Shown: in pieces, positions 51,814 to 59,799 of the stretch
Numbering within the stretch: position 1 is the first letter of the stretch
Layout: each line of letters begins with the position of its first letter
Assembly: GCF_050750585.1 (NCBI RefSeq)
Contig: NZ_JBOJLM010000009.1
Location: forward strand, 101,143 to 165,142
DNA length: 64,000 bases
Direction of reading: 5' to 3'
Source: Salinimicrobium sp050750585
GTDB lineage: Bacteria; Bacteroidota; Bacteroidia; Flavobacteriales; Flavobacteriaceae
Position numbers and translations under genes: made by a program
The notes under the pieces: model-generated
What the model was told of the DNA's origin: nothing
Databases searched by the model: none
Seen by the model: the letters and a program-made list of their open reading frames with translations, nothing else

Positions 51814-51921
51814 TTAAGCACGCACAAACGTGCGGCGGAAACTACGGCGGCGCCTGAAAGAATTCTCAGGAGAAAGCCTAAAAAGTAAATGGGAAATGTA
51901 TTGTGGAAAAATGTGATTCAA
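51814..51921 (-). CDS. Candidate second Arg-rich leader peptide of the arginine operon
   Basis: TTG at 51919-51921 to TAA at 51814-51816 encodes 35 residues with eight Arg, clustered near the end (SFRRRRSFRRTFVRA; codons AGG CGC CGC CGT and CGC CGC). A hairpin CGCAC-GTTT-GTGCG forms within its last codons. The stop is 78 bases upstream of the GNAT ATG. The TTG start is the only conventional one, so the start is uncertain. No strong T tract follows the hairpin. Confidence 0.4.
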   Translation of the reverse strand: MNHIFPQYISHLLFRLSPENSFRRRRSFRRTFVRA

Positions 51922-51960
51922 AATAAAAAAACTAAATAAAAATTAAGACAAAAAGAGAGG

Positions 51961-51993
51961 TGCGCTGACAGATGGACTACATCCGGCGGCGCA
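51961..51993 (-). terminator. Candidate attenuator hairpin of the arginine operon
   Basis: On the minus strand TGCGCCGCCGGATG pairs with CATCTGTCAGCGCA at 12 of 14 positions, one of them G-T, around a 5-base loop. After CCTCTC comes TTTTT, so it is terminator-like though the T tract is displaced. The 5' arm is made of the Arg codons of the overlapping leader ORF. Confidence 0.5.
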
Positions 51994-51997
51994 ACAT
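51977..51997 (-). CDS. Candidate arginine leader peptide MLRRRM
   Basis: ATG TTG CGC CGC CGG ATG TAG encodes six residues with three consecutive Arg codons. AAGG lies 4-7 bases upstream as a possible ribosome-binding site. It begins about 30 bases after the predicted transcript start. Its codons form the 5' arm of the hairpin at 51961-51993, so a ribosome stalled for charged tRNA-Arg would prevent the hairpin. This is the expected logic of ribosome-mediated attenuation. The tiny size means it is supported only by context. Confidence 0.5.
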   Translation of the reverse strand: MLRRRM

Positions 51998-52034
51998 GGG
52001 CCTTATTATTATTTGAGACTCTAAAATCACACCG

Positions 52035-52063
52035 TAAAAGTAAGTTTATTTTTTAAAAACCAA
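52035..52063 (-). promoter_or_regulatory. Probable promoter of the arginine operon
   Basis: On the minus strand TTG (52061-52063), an 18-base spacer and TACTTTTA (52035-52042) resemble TTG-N19-TAnnTTTG with the last base altered. It precedes the six-residue leader ORF by about 37 bases. Confidence 0.4.
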
Positions 52064-52102
52064 AACAATTAAACAAAAAATATGCACCATCAATCAACAG
52101 CT

Positions 52103-52171
52103 ATGTGTATTCAGGCGCTGCACGCCCGTTTTCAGCTTATTCTTTTACGGTTTTCCTTTTTCACCTTTTGA
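52103..52171 (+). CDS. Possible 22-residue small ORF upstream of the TonB-like gene
   Basis: ATG to TGA encodes MCIQALHARF followed by a hydrophobic Phe-rich end (QLILLRFSFFTF). A small hairpin GGCG-CTGCA-CGCC lies within it. It ends 83 bases before the TonB-like start. I know no matching family, so coding is uncertain. Confidence 0.2.
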   Translation: MCIQALHARFQLILLRFSFFTF

Positions 52172-52254
52172 TAATTTAAAGTATTTTCCCCAAAATTTTA
52201 ATCTGCATAAAACTATTCTCTAATTCAGTCTTCTACTGATCAAGACTTATAATA

Positions 52255-52980
52255 ATGAAAAACACAATTCTCACCCTCCTCCTCCTGTTTACCGCAATAC
52301 TTTCTGCCCAGGAAAAAATCTACATGAATGAAAAGTATGAAGTAGTGACCAATCCTGCCGAAGCTACTTTTTATAAGATAGAGGAAAAAACTGATGAAGG
52401 AGATGCTGAATTTCATAGGTTAACCTATAGAATAAACGGTGATCTTTCTGCAGAACAGTATCTGTCTATTAAAGATGGAAAACAGGTGAATGAAGGCCGA
52501 CATAAATTCTGGTACAAAACAGGAGAGCCATGGTACGAAATTGATTACAAAAATGGAGACCGACATGGAGAGCTCGTCGCCTGGTGGCCAAACGGTAATA
52601 AAAAGCGGCACGATTTCTTTAAAAAAGACAAATTCAAATCGGGAACGGTATGGAATGAAAAAGGTGAAAAAATTGAGCATTTCCCTTATTGGGTCTCAAC
52701 TTCCTATCCCGGCGGAAATGATGCCCTCCAAAAATACTTAAAAAATACCCTGCCGGTGCCTGAAAAACAAAAGAAAGGCACTACGGTTAAGGTCCTACTT
52801 ATTTTCACCATCAATGAAGAAGGAATAATTAGCGAAGTACAGGTAGTTGAAGGTGCTCCACGCTGGTACAACGCGGTAGCCGTGCAGGTATTGAGCAACA
52901 TGCCAAGATGGGAACTCGCCCAGCGCTTTGGAGAACCGGTATCTACAAGGTTCAGATTACCTATGAGCTTCGTAAAATAA
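52255..52980 (+). CDS. Exported TonB-C-terminal protein with YwqK/MORN-like repeats
   Basis: 241 residues. Signal peptide MKNTILTLLLLFTAILSAQ. Residues about 75-140 carry short repeats of the YwqK/MORN type (GRHKFWYKTGEPWYEIDYKN, GDRHGELVAWWPNGNKKR). The C-terminus (about 155-241) matches the TonB C-terminal fold: TTVKVLLIFTINEEGIISEV and a final RFRLPMSFVK. It lacks the N-terminal membrane anchor and proline-rich stretch of classical TonB, so it is probably not an energy transducer itself. Function unknown. It is divergent from the arginine operon. Confidence 0.75.
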   Translation: MKNTILTLLLLFTAILSAQEKIYMNEKYEVVTNPAEATFYKIEEKTDEGDAEFHRLTYRINGDLSAEQYLSIKDGKQVNEGRHKFWYKTGEPWYEIDYKNGDRHGELVAWWPNGNKKRHDFFKKDKFKSGTVWNEKGEKIEHFPYWVSTSYPGGNDALQKYLKNTLPVPEKQKKGTTVKVLLIFTINEEGIISEVQVVEGAPRWYNAVAVQVLSNMPRWELAQRFGEPVSTRFRLPMSFVK

Positions 52981-53028
52981 TCCGGCTTTAGCTTCAGTCA
53001 TAATTTTTGTAAATTACAATGAAAAATT

Positions 53029-54432
53029 ATGGCTGAAGAAATCGAAAATATAGCAGCAGTAGACATCCCTCAACTACTAAGCTCTCAAAATGCCTTTTTT
53101 GAGACCGGTAAAACTCTTGATGTTGCCGAAAGGATATCTAAATTAAAAACCCTTAAAAAAGTCATTGAAAGCAGAGAGAAAGAAATAGCTGCCGCCCTTT
53201 TTGCCGATTTCAGAAAGCCCGAATTTGAAACCTATGCCACCGAAACAGCGCTTATCCTCAGTGAGCTCAAGTACACCATCAGGAAGCTAAAAAAGTGGGC
53301 AAAACCTCAAAAGGTAAAAAGCACTTTTCTCAATTTCCCATCAAAAGATTATATCTATTCCCAGCCCTACGGAAAAGTCCTGGTACTGGCACCGTGGAAT
53401 TATCCTTTTCAGTTAAGTGTTTCCCCGGCAATAGGCGCATTGGCAGCGGGAAACACTGTTGTGATCAAACCCAGCGAATACGCTCCCGCAACTTCTCAAC
53501 TCACCAAAGAAATATTTGCTGAAGTTTATCCTGAAGAACATTGTGCCTTGATCCTGGGTGGCGTGGAAACTTCAGAAGAACTCCTGAAACAGAAATGGGA
53601 TTACGTCTTTTTTACCGGAAGCGTTCCGGTAGGAAGAATTGTAGCTAAAGCCATAGCCCCCAATCTTACTCCCTCAACTCTCGAACTCGGCGGAAAAAAT
53701 CCATGTATCATCCATGATTCGGCTAAAATTAGTTTGGCAGCGAAAAGAATTGTTTGGGGAAAATTCATAAATGCCGGACAAACCTGTATTTCTCCCGATT
53801 ACATCCTGATCGACAAACGAAAAAAAACTGAATTTACCGAGGCATTAAAAAAGGAAATAAAAGCTGCCTTTGGCGAGGAAATAAAAAAGTCGCCAGATTA
53901 TGCCAGGATCATCAATAAGAAAAATTTTGAAAGGCTGCAGGCGATGCTTGAGGGCCAAACCATTATCACAGGAGGCGAAACCGCTCCAGGCGATAATTAT
54001 ATCGCGCCTACCCTACTAAACGAACCTTCGCTAGAATCTGCAGTGATGCAGGATGAGATCTTTGGTCCAATCCTTCCGGTTCTCACTTATTCCGATGAAA
54101 CGGAAATCGAAAAGATCATCAGCCATTATCCAGATCCTCTTGCGCTTTACGTCTTTGCTGAAGACAAGGATTTTTCAGAAAAGATCCTTCAAAAATACCA
54201 TTTTGGAGGGGGGGCTACCAATGACGTTGTAATACATATTGCAAATAAGAACCTGCCGTTTGGCGGAGTGGGCAGCAGCGGCTATGGCGGCTACCACGGC
54301 AAATTTTCCTTTGATACTTTTACCCATAAAAAAAGCATCAGCAAGAGGGCTACCTGGATAGATATCCCTCTGCGATATGCTCCCTATGCAGGCAAACTTC
54401 CGCTTATAAAGAAAGTAATGAAACGCTTGTAA
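53029..54432 (+). CDS. Aldehyde dehydrogenase (class 3-like)
   Basis: 467 residues, the short form without an N-terminal extension, similar to class 3/fatty aldehyde dehydrogenases. Motifs: VLVLAPWNYPFQLSVSPAIG, FTGSVPVGRIVAKA, catalytic Glu in STLELGGKNPCI, catalytic Cys in NAGQTCISPDYIL and LPFGGVGSSGYGGYHGKFSF. It oxidises an aldehyde with NAD(P); the substrate cannot be assigned. It follows the TonB-like gene by 48 bases and converges with the GNAT-nitrilase gene with no bases between the stops. Confidence 0.92.
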   Translation: MAEEIENIAAVDIPQLLSSQNAFFETGKTLDVAERISKLKTLKKVIESREKEIAAALFADFRKPEFETYATETALILSELKYTIRKLKKWAKPQKVKSTFLNFPSKDYIYSQPYGKVLVLAPWNYPFQLSVSPAIGALAAGNTVVIKPSEYAPATSQLTKEIFAEVYPEEHCALILGGVETSEELLKQKWDYVFFTGSVPVGRIVAKAIAPNLTPSTLELGGKNPCIIHDSAKISLAAKRIVWGKFINAGQTCISPDYILIDKRKKTEFTEALKKEIKAAFGEEIKKSPDYARIINKKNFERLQAMLEGQTIITGGETAPGDNYIAPTLLNEPSLESAVMQDEIFGPILPVLTYSDETEIEKIISHYPDPLALYVFAEDKDFSEKILQKYHFGGGATNDVVIHIANKNLPFGGVGSSGYGGYHGKFSFDTFTHKKSISKRATWIDIPLRYAPYAGKLPLIKKVMKRL

Positions 54433-55956
54433 TTACTTCTTCAGCTTAAGGGAATATAAATCTTTACGGCGGTCTTTCAGGTTTCTAACGCTTCCAAAAG
54501 TGTGCAGCTCCTTAAGCAGGTCAAGATCTACATCTACAAGCAGGGTACTCTCTGTGTTTGGAGTGGCTTCAGCCTTAATTCCGTTTACAGGAAATGAGAA
54601 GTCAGACGGCGTGAACACTGCACTCTGCGCGTACTGTATATCCATATTGTTCACCTTTGGAAGGTTACCCACAGAACCCGCAATTGCCACGTAACATTCA
54701 TTTTCTATAGCCCGGCTCATTGCACATAACCTAACCCTCGAATACCCGTTTTGGGTATCGGTCATAAAAGGCACAAATAATATGTTCATGCCCTGCTCGG
54801 CCAGTAATCTTCCTAACTCCGGAAATTCCACATCATAACAAATAAGCACGCCAATCTTTCCACAATCGGTATCAAGGGTTTTTAACTGGCTGCCACCTTT
54901 CATACCCCAGGCAGAACCTTCGGCCGGCGTGATATGCAGTTTCTCGTACCGCTCATAACTACCGTCGCGACGGCACAAATAGCCCACGTTATACATGTGC
55001 TCCCCAATAATTTGGGGCATGCTGCCAGTAATGATATTGATGTTGTAGGTGATGGCAAAATCTACAAACGTCTCCAGCAACTTATCGGTATAAGAGGCCA
55101 GGGAACGTATAGCTTCAGCTTCATTAAGGTGATTGTACTCGGCCATTAAAGGCGCATTGAAGAGCTCCGGAAAAAGGATAAAGTCACTTTGATAATCACT
55201 TACAGCATCCACAAAAAATTCTATCTGAGATACAAGGGCATCAAAATCTTTAAAAAGGCGCATTTGCCACTGCACCAATCCCAGTCGCACCACGGTTTTG
55301 GCAGTATTGATGAGCTTGTCGGGCTTGGTGTAGTAAATATTATTCCACTCCATGAGGGTGGCAAATTCCTTGCTCTCATGATCCCCGGGCAAATAACCCT
55401 TGATCACCTTTTTTACGTGAAAATCGTTAGAGAGCTGAAAAGACAGCACAGGATCGTGTATCTCCTTAACCTTTACTTTTTCTATATACTGTTTTGGGGT
55501 AAACTCTTCGGCGTATTCGGCATAGTTGGGGATTCGCCCTCCAAAAATGATAGATTTTAGGTTCAATTGTTCACATAGCTCCTTCCTTGCCTCGTAAAGT
55601 CTTCGCCCAAGGCGCATCCCGCGATATTCCGGATGAATGAAAACATCAATACCGTAAAGCACATCGCCAGACTTTGTGTGGGTGGAAAAATTTTCTCCCC
55701 CGGTAATCTCCTCATAGGTATGACTGTCGTCAAACTTGTTATAGTCTACCATGATTGACAGGGCACAACCTGCAATTTTCTCATTGATCACTATACAAAA
55801 TTGCCCGTCGGGAAATTTCTTAATCAGGTTTTTGATCTCCTTTTCGCTCCAATACTCATTTGGCATGGCATCATAGCTCTCAATCATAGAGATCTTTAAC
55901 TCCTTATAATCCTTAACACTCAGGTTTCGTAACTCAATTTTAGCAGAATCTATCAC
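54433..55956 (-). CDS. GNAT-nitrilase superfamily fusion protein
   Basis: 507 residues from a GTG start. Residues about 6-190 form a GNAT domain (VFIHPEYRGMRLGRRLYEAR). Residues about 225-500 form a carbon-nitrogen hydrolase with a complete Glu-Lys-Cys triad in FILFPELFNAPL, YEKLHITPAEGSAWG and VLICYDVEFPELGRLL. The fusion is a known bacterial architecture annotated as an amidohydrolase with an acetyltransferase domain, substrate unknown. The gene stands alone with a good -7 box (55971-55978). Confidence 0.9.
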   Translation of the reverse strand: MIDSAKIELRNLSVKDYKELKISMIESYDAMPNEYWSEKEIKNLIKKFPDGQFCIVINEKIAGCALSIMVDYNKFDDSHTYEEITGGENFSTHTKSGDVLYGIDVFIHPEYRGMRLGRRLYEARKELCEQLNLKSIIFGGRIPNYAEYAEEFTPKQYIEKVKVKEIHDPVLSFQLSNDFHVKKVIKGYLPGDHESKEFATLMEWNNIYYTKPDKLINTAKTVVRLGLVQWQMRLFKDFDALVSQIEFFVDAVSDYQSDFILFPELFNAPLMAEYNHLNEAEAIRSLASYTDKLLETFVDFAITYNINIITGSMPQIIGEHMYNVGYLCRRDGSYERYEKLHITPAEGSAWGMKGGSQLKTLDTDCGKIGVLICYDVEFPELGRLLAEQGMNILFVPFMTDTQNGYSRVRLCAMSRAIENECYVAIAGSVGNLPKVNNMDIQYAQSAVFTPSDFSFPVNGIKAEATPNTESTLLVDVDLDLLKELHTFGSVRNLKDRRKDLYSLKLKK

Positions 55957-55970
55957 TTACAATTTTTTTA

Positions 55971-55978
55971 CAAAGATA
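55971..55978 (-). promoter_or_regulatory. -7 box of the GNAT-nitrilase gene
   Basis: TATCTTTG on the minus strand matches TAnnTTTG and lies 14 bases before the GTG start. It supports that start. A weak -33 (TTTC) occurs 19 bases upstream. Confidence 0.5.
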
Positions 55979-56149
55979 TTCCTTTCACGGCTGCTTTGAA
56001 AATATTAGGCAACAGAGAAATTTATTAAGCCTCAAATACTTAGCAGTCTCTAACACAATTAGTAAAATTCTTAATTCAAAACAGTAAATCATTGTAGGAT
56101 TTTACCCTTTTTACGTCAACTTTGATTAAATTTATAGCACTTAAAATAA

Positions 56150-56226
56150 GAAATGGTGTCATTTTTCGGAATGCTTAAATAGTAGGGGATTTAAGCAGTT
56201 TCATGAAAATGGCACCTTCTTTTTTT
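56150..56226. terminator. Long imperfect hairpin after pxpC
   Basis: Outer arms (GGTGTCATTTT with AAAATGGCACC) and an inner stem (TGCTTAAAT with ATTTAAGCA) form a 70-80-base structure directly beyond the pxpC stop. It may terminate the pxp operon. It lacks a compact G/C stem. Confidence 0.45.
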
Positions 56227-56231
56227 CTGAA

Positions 56232-57092
56232 TTAGCTATAGTCCACCAGCTTTATTCGCAGCTTTTCTCCCGGCAATTTTTGAACCAAAGTATTTATACC
56301 TGTTTCGGTGAACTGAAGAATACTGGGATATCCACCCGTAGTTTGACCATCTCTCATTAAAGCGATCAAAGTTCCCGATGGCGTGAGCTGCACCGTACCG
56401 GGAAGCACCGGACCTGTAAGGATTGGCTTTAGATTATTCTCCAGTTTTTCCTGAAGTTGAATTCCCATGCGATTGCTTTCTTTTGCTGCTGAAAAATGCC
56501 ATTTTTGAAGCGCTTCTTTTTCTGAAGGCTGCAGAAGATCAAACTCCGGCCCCCGAAAAGCCTCCACTACTTCTGAAGTGATATGCTCATCTACCTTAAC
56601 CGAAGAAAATTTTGAAACAGGTTCGCGCTTACTCTCCAAAAAGGGTAATTTCATACCTCTTTCCAGTCGGCTGTGAGGTGTCACCCCATCACACCAGCTT
56701 CTGCTATCCAAAACAGCATCGGTCTGGAAGCCACCTTTAATGGCCAGATAGGCTCTATAGCCGTATTTTCTTCTCCCGAAGCTAAGCACCTGCCCCGCAG
56801 CGACCTGTACCACCTGATTGTTCTGCAACGCCTCGCCGTCAAGTTCCGGAGACAGTTGCGCCCCCGTGATCACAATTTGAACAGCCCCCGAAAATGCCAT
56901 TTTTGGCCCCTGTAGCGTTATTTCCATCACTGCGGCATCAGGCTCATTCTTCAGGAGAAGATTAGCCACCTTCGCCGCCTGCCTGTCCATCGCCCCAGAT
57001 GTGGGTACGCCAAATTCACGATAGCCGTACCGACCCAGATCCTGTATGCTGCTGTACAATCCCGGCTGTAGAATTTCCGCCTGCGCCATCAT
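56232..57092 (-). CDS. pxpC: 5-oxoprolinase subunit C (KipA-like)
   Basis: 286 residues of the biotin-dependent carboxyltransferase-like/KipA family. Motifs: LQPGLYSSIQDLGRYGYREF, GVPTSGAMDRQAAKVANLLL and the C-terminal MRDGQTTGGYPSILQFTETG. With PxpA and PxpB it hydrolyses 5-oxoproline to glutamate using ATP. The start overlaps the pxpB stop (ATGA); a second ATG follows in frame. The protein is somewhat shorter than the roughly 310 residues usual for the family. Confidence 0.92.
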   Translation of the reverse strand: MMAQAEILQPGLYSSIQDLGRYGYREFGVPTSGAMDRQAAKVANLLLKNEPDAAVMEITLQGPKMAFSGAVQIVITGAQLSPELDGEALQNNQVVQVAAGQVLSFGRRKYGYRAYLAIKGGFQTDAVLDSRSWCDGVTPHSRLERGMKLPFLESKREPVSKFSSVKVDEHITSEVVEAFRGPEFDLLQPSEKEALQKWHFSAAKESNRMGIQLQEKLENNLKPILTGPVLPGTVQLTPSGTLIALMRDGQTTGGYPSILQFTETGINTLVQKLPGEKLRIKLVDYS

Positions 57093-57814
57093 AGTTTTTC
57101 AGATTTTATTCTGAATTCCCCTCTTTCCACCAGCTCAGAAATTCTTTGGTGCTCTTCTAAATCTACCTGATAAAACCTCAACCTGTCACCAGCCGAAATT
57201 GGGCATGGTTTATCTGCTGCCGGATCAAATAATTTTACCGGAGAATTGCCAATTATATTCCATCCACCGGGGCTCGATTGAGGGTAAATTCCGGTCTGTT
57301 TTTCACCAATCCCCACAGCCCCTTTTGGGACCTTTTGTCGCGGATGAGAACGACGTGAAAAATGTAGTTTTTGAGGCAGCCCACCCAGGTATAAAAATCC
57401 GGGTAAAAATCCGGTGAAATACACCAGGTAATCTACCGAAGAATGCAACCGGATCATTTCCTCTTTAGGCAACTTTTTCACCCGTGAAATCTCCTCGAGA
57501 TCAAGGCCAAAAACATCATCGTAACACACAGGAATGTGAAATAATTTAGATTCAATAATTTCATCTATATTAGCACCTAAAAACTCACCCAAAAGGTCAT
57601 AAACCTCACTATAAGCACTCTCTATATTCGCAATGTAATTAATTAATAATGAGTTATATGTGTTTATTACTTCAACCTTTTGTTTAGCTAATTTTTTCTG
57701 AAGGAATTTCTTCAGTTTTAAAACCTTTGCAAGAGTTTCAGGAGTTATTCCAGGTTCAAATTCGACAAGGATTGCCCCCTCGCCCATCCGTTTTATCTTC
57801 GGAAATACTTCCAT
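57089..57814 (-). CDS. pxpB: 5-oxoprolinase subunit B (KipI-like)
   Basis: 241 residues with the allophanate hydrolase subunit 1 fold. The core signature is YLVYFTGFLPGFLYLGGLP, and KVPKGAVGIGEKQTGIYPQS and SPGGWNIIGNSP are also typical. It forms a complex with PxpC. A Lys-rich segment (about 33-47) is a little unusual. It overlaps pxpA by one base and pxpC by four. Confidence 0.93.
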   Translation of the reverse strand: MEVFPKIKRMGEGAILVEFEPGITPETLAKVLKLKKFLQKKLAKQKVEVINTYNSLLINYIANIESAYSEVYDLLGEFLGANIDEIIESKLFHIPVCYDDVFGLDLEEISRVKKLPKEEMIRLHSSVDYLVYFTGFLPGFLYLGGLPQKLHFSRRSHPRQKVPKGAVGIGEKQTGIYPQSSPGGWNIIGNSPVKLFDPAADKPCPISAGDRLRFYQVDLEEHQRISELVERGEFRIKSEKL

Positions 57815-58551
57815 TAAGCTTTAAAGATTTCGATATTTTTAGCAGGTAATTCCCGGTGTAAATATTCAAGAATTTCTACCGAATTTGGTGTGTCTCCATG
57901 CAGGCAAAAAGTGGTGGCAAAAGTGTCAAATTTCTGGCCTTTTTGAGGGGTAATTTTTTGCTCAGAAATCATGGATAAAAGATGGTTAAAAACCTCTTCT
58001 TTTTTGGTGATCACGGCACCCGTTTCCTTCCGGTTTACAAGGGTGCCATTTGGGTTGTAATTTCTATCGGCAAAGGCTTCATATCTCATCTCTAATTTAC
58101 CTTTCGCCAACTCACTTATTACAGAACCTTCGGCCACATAAAGCACCAGGTCATTTCCGAATTCAAGAACAGAATCGATAATAAGTTTGGCAACTTCAGC
58201 ATTATTAAAAGCATCATTATAAAGAGCGCCATGAGGCTTTACATGAGTGAGCACCGCCCCTTCAGCTTCTGCAATTTGCTTTAAGCTCATAATTTGCGCA
58301 ACCAGGCTTGTTTTAAGCTCCTCACTTTCCATAGGAATGGAGATCCTTCCGAAGTTTTCTTTATCGGGATACGACGGATGAGCTCCTATCTCTACCCCGT
58401 TTTCCATAGCGAGATCTACGGTGTGCTGCATGGTTTCTAACGTGCCTGCATGCCCGCCACAGGCAATATTACACGCCGAAATAAGGGGCATAAGCTGCCC
58501 GTCATGCTCCCCTCCTTCTCCAAGATCGCAATTGATATGTATTTTTTTCAT
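57814..58551 (-). CDS. pxpA: 5-oxoprolinase subunit A (LamB/YcsF)
   Basis: 245 residues. Motifs: INCDLGEGGEHDGQLMPLIS, ACNIACGGHAGTLETMQ, GVEIGAHPSYPDKENFGR, LTHVKPHGALYN and TTFCLHGDTPNSVEIL. Together these are diagnostic of PxpA, the subunit proposed to carry ATP-dependent ring opening. It is first in the order pxpA-pxpB-pxpC. No transporter gene is part of the cluster here. A CCCGGAA/TTCCGGG hairpin (58588-58616) separates it from the DUF2891 gene. Confidence 0.95.
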   Translation of the reverse strand: MKKIHINCDLGEGGEHDGQLMPLISACNIACGGHAGTLETMQHTVDLAMENGVEIGAHPSYPDKENFGRISIPMESEELKTSLVAQIMSLKQIAEAEGAVLTHVKPHGALYNDAFNNAEVAKLIIDSVLEFGNDLVLYVAEGSVISELAKGKLEMRYEAFADRNYNPNGTLVNRKETGAVITKKEEVFNHLLSMISEQKITPQKGQKFDTFATTFCLHGDTPNSVEILEYLHRELPAKNIEIFKA

Positions 58552-58639
58552 AGTTGTAGCTCTCCAATTTTTAGTAATAGCTTCTCACCCGGAATAATGG
58601 GTTAAGATCTTCCGGGAGCAGAATTCTCGATCAAGGCTT

Positions 58640-59791
58640 TTACATCTTTTTATTACTTTCCTGTATAGCATACAAAGCGAAACTCCCAAGCCAGTGCCCT
58701 CCTTCATAGCTATCGCCCACGAGGTTGGGAAATGAATACGCCACGTGCTCATTGGCCAGCGTGCGAAGATGCCCGTATTGTTCGGGATATTGATTGGCAA
58801 GGCCGTAAAACACCCAGGCCCGGATAAAATTGAGTCCGTCAAGGTGAACCAATTTTCCGTCGGTCCTGTCACTCACTTCGGCTACTTCCATGGCAAAATC
58901 TTTGCTCTGCAACTGCGGAAGAAAATCCTTCATCCACAAATTGAAGGTTTTTTTAGGAAGAACACGGCGCATAATATCGACCTCGGCCAGGCAGGGCGAC
59001 AAGAAATCGAATCCTCCCGGTTCCCATTCAATAGGGCAATTGTCATCGTTCAAATAGTAATCTTTTGCTCTTTTCTCGATCAACAACCGCAAATCTTCTG
59101 CTTCCGTGGTAGCGGCATAATCATGTGCCAGTGTAAGAGCAAAGGCTGTATTGGTGTGCTCGCCAACTCTTATGGAGTAATTAAGCTTCGGAAGAAATTC
59201 CTTAAACTTCTGCACCATAAGATCTGTAAGAGGCTGCAGATTCTCACGCAGCTCTACTGCTAAGGGATCTTCCCAGGTGTGCAGCTCTTCGGCCAGTTTT
59301 AAAATCCACGCCCAGCCGTAGGTGCGTTCAAAACTACCCTCCTGCTCCCGGCTGAAATATTTCACCTCCTGCCGGATATTTTCGGTAGTAAGAGAATTCT
59401 TTAGAGTCTCCCGAATCTCATCGGCTTTTTTCATTTCAGGGAATTTCTTGAGCAAACTTACGAGAGACCAATGGGCATGTACCGAAGAATGCCAGTCAAA
59501 ACAGCCGTAAAATGCGGGGTGCAACTCTTTGGGTTCGCCAATATCTCCGGCACCCGAGAGGGTTTGATTGAGCTTATTGGGATATTCAACATTGATACAA
59601 TTAAGAGGCAGTTCGGCCAGTTTATTAGCTTCCTCTACAGTAAGCACAACAGCTTGTGTGGGTTCTAACATAGCTACAGCTTCATCTACGAGGGTAGAAT
59701 CTGTTTCCATACCTTCGGTTACCGGCGCTTCATCATTGCCTTTACAGGCTATTACTGCAAGCGCAGCGATCACTAAAAATTTCTTTTTCAT
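58640..59791 (-). CDS. DUF2891-family lipoprotein
   Basis: 383 residues. The N-terminus MKKKFLVIAALAVIACKGND is a probable lipoprotein signal with Cys17. The remainder is a helical protein matching DUF2891: CINVEYPNKLNQTLSGAGDI, HPAFYGCFDWHSSVHAHWSL, TYGWAWILKLAEELHTW and SYEGGHWLGSFALYAI. The conserved His, Trp and Glu residues resemble an (alpha/alpha)6 barrel, so a carbohydrate-related role is possible but not shown. It is upstream of pxpA on the same strand with an 88-base gap. Confidence 0.85.
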   Translation of the reverse strand: MKKKFLVIAALAVIACKGNDEAPVTEGMETDSTLVDEAVAMLEPTQAVVLTVEEANKLAELPLNCINVEYPNKLNQTLSGAGDIGEPKELHPAFYGCFDWHSSVHAHWSLVSLLKKFPEMKKADEIRETLKNSLTTENIRQEVKYFSREQEGSFERTYGWAWILKLAEELHTWEDPLAVELRENLQPLTDLMVQKFKEFLPKLNYSIRVGEHTNTAFALTLAHDYAATTEAEDLRLLIEKRAKDYYLNDDNCPIEWEPGGFDFLSPCLAEVDIMRRVLPKKTFNLWMKDFLPQLQSKDFAMEVAEVSDRTDGKLVHLDGLNFIRAWVFYGLANQYPEQYGHLRTLANEHVAYSFPNLVGDSYEGGHWLGSFALYAIQESNKKM

Positions 59792-59799
59792 AGTTTAAA

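Larger units (their letters stand above)
51736..52254. other. Arginine operon leader and divergent upstream region
   Basis: About 520 bases separate the GNAT gene (minus) from the TonB-like gene (plus). From right to left it holds a short plus-strand ORF (52103-52171), the probable arg promoter (52035-52063), a six-residue Arg-rich ORF with its hairpin (51961-51997), a T-rich stretch, and a 35-residue Arg-rich ORF (51814-51921). The implied minus-strand leader is roughly 290 bases. Confidence 0.6.

Noticed and set aside
58745..59263. 172-codon plus-strand open frame inside the DUF2891 gene
   Set aside because: Antisense to a recognised family member with a lipoprotein signal; no independent support.
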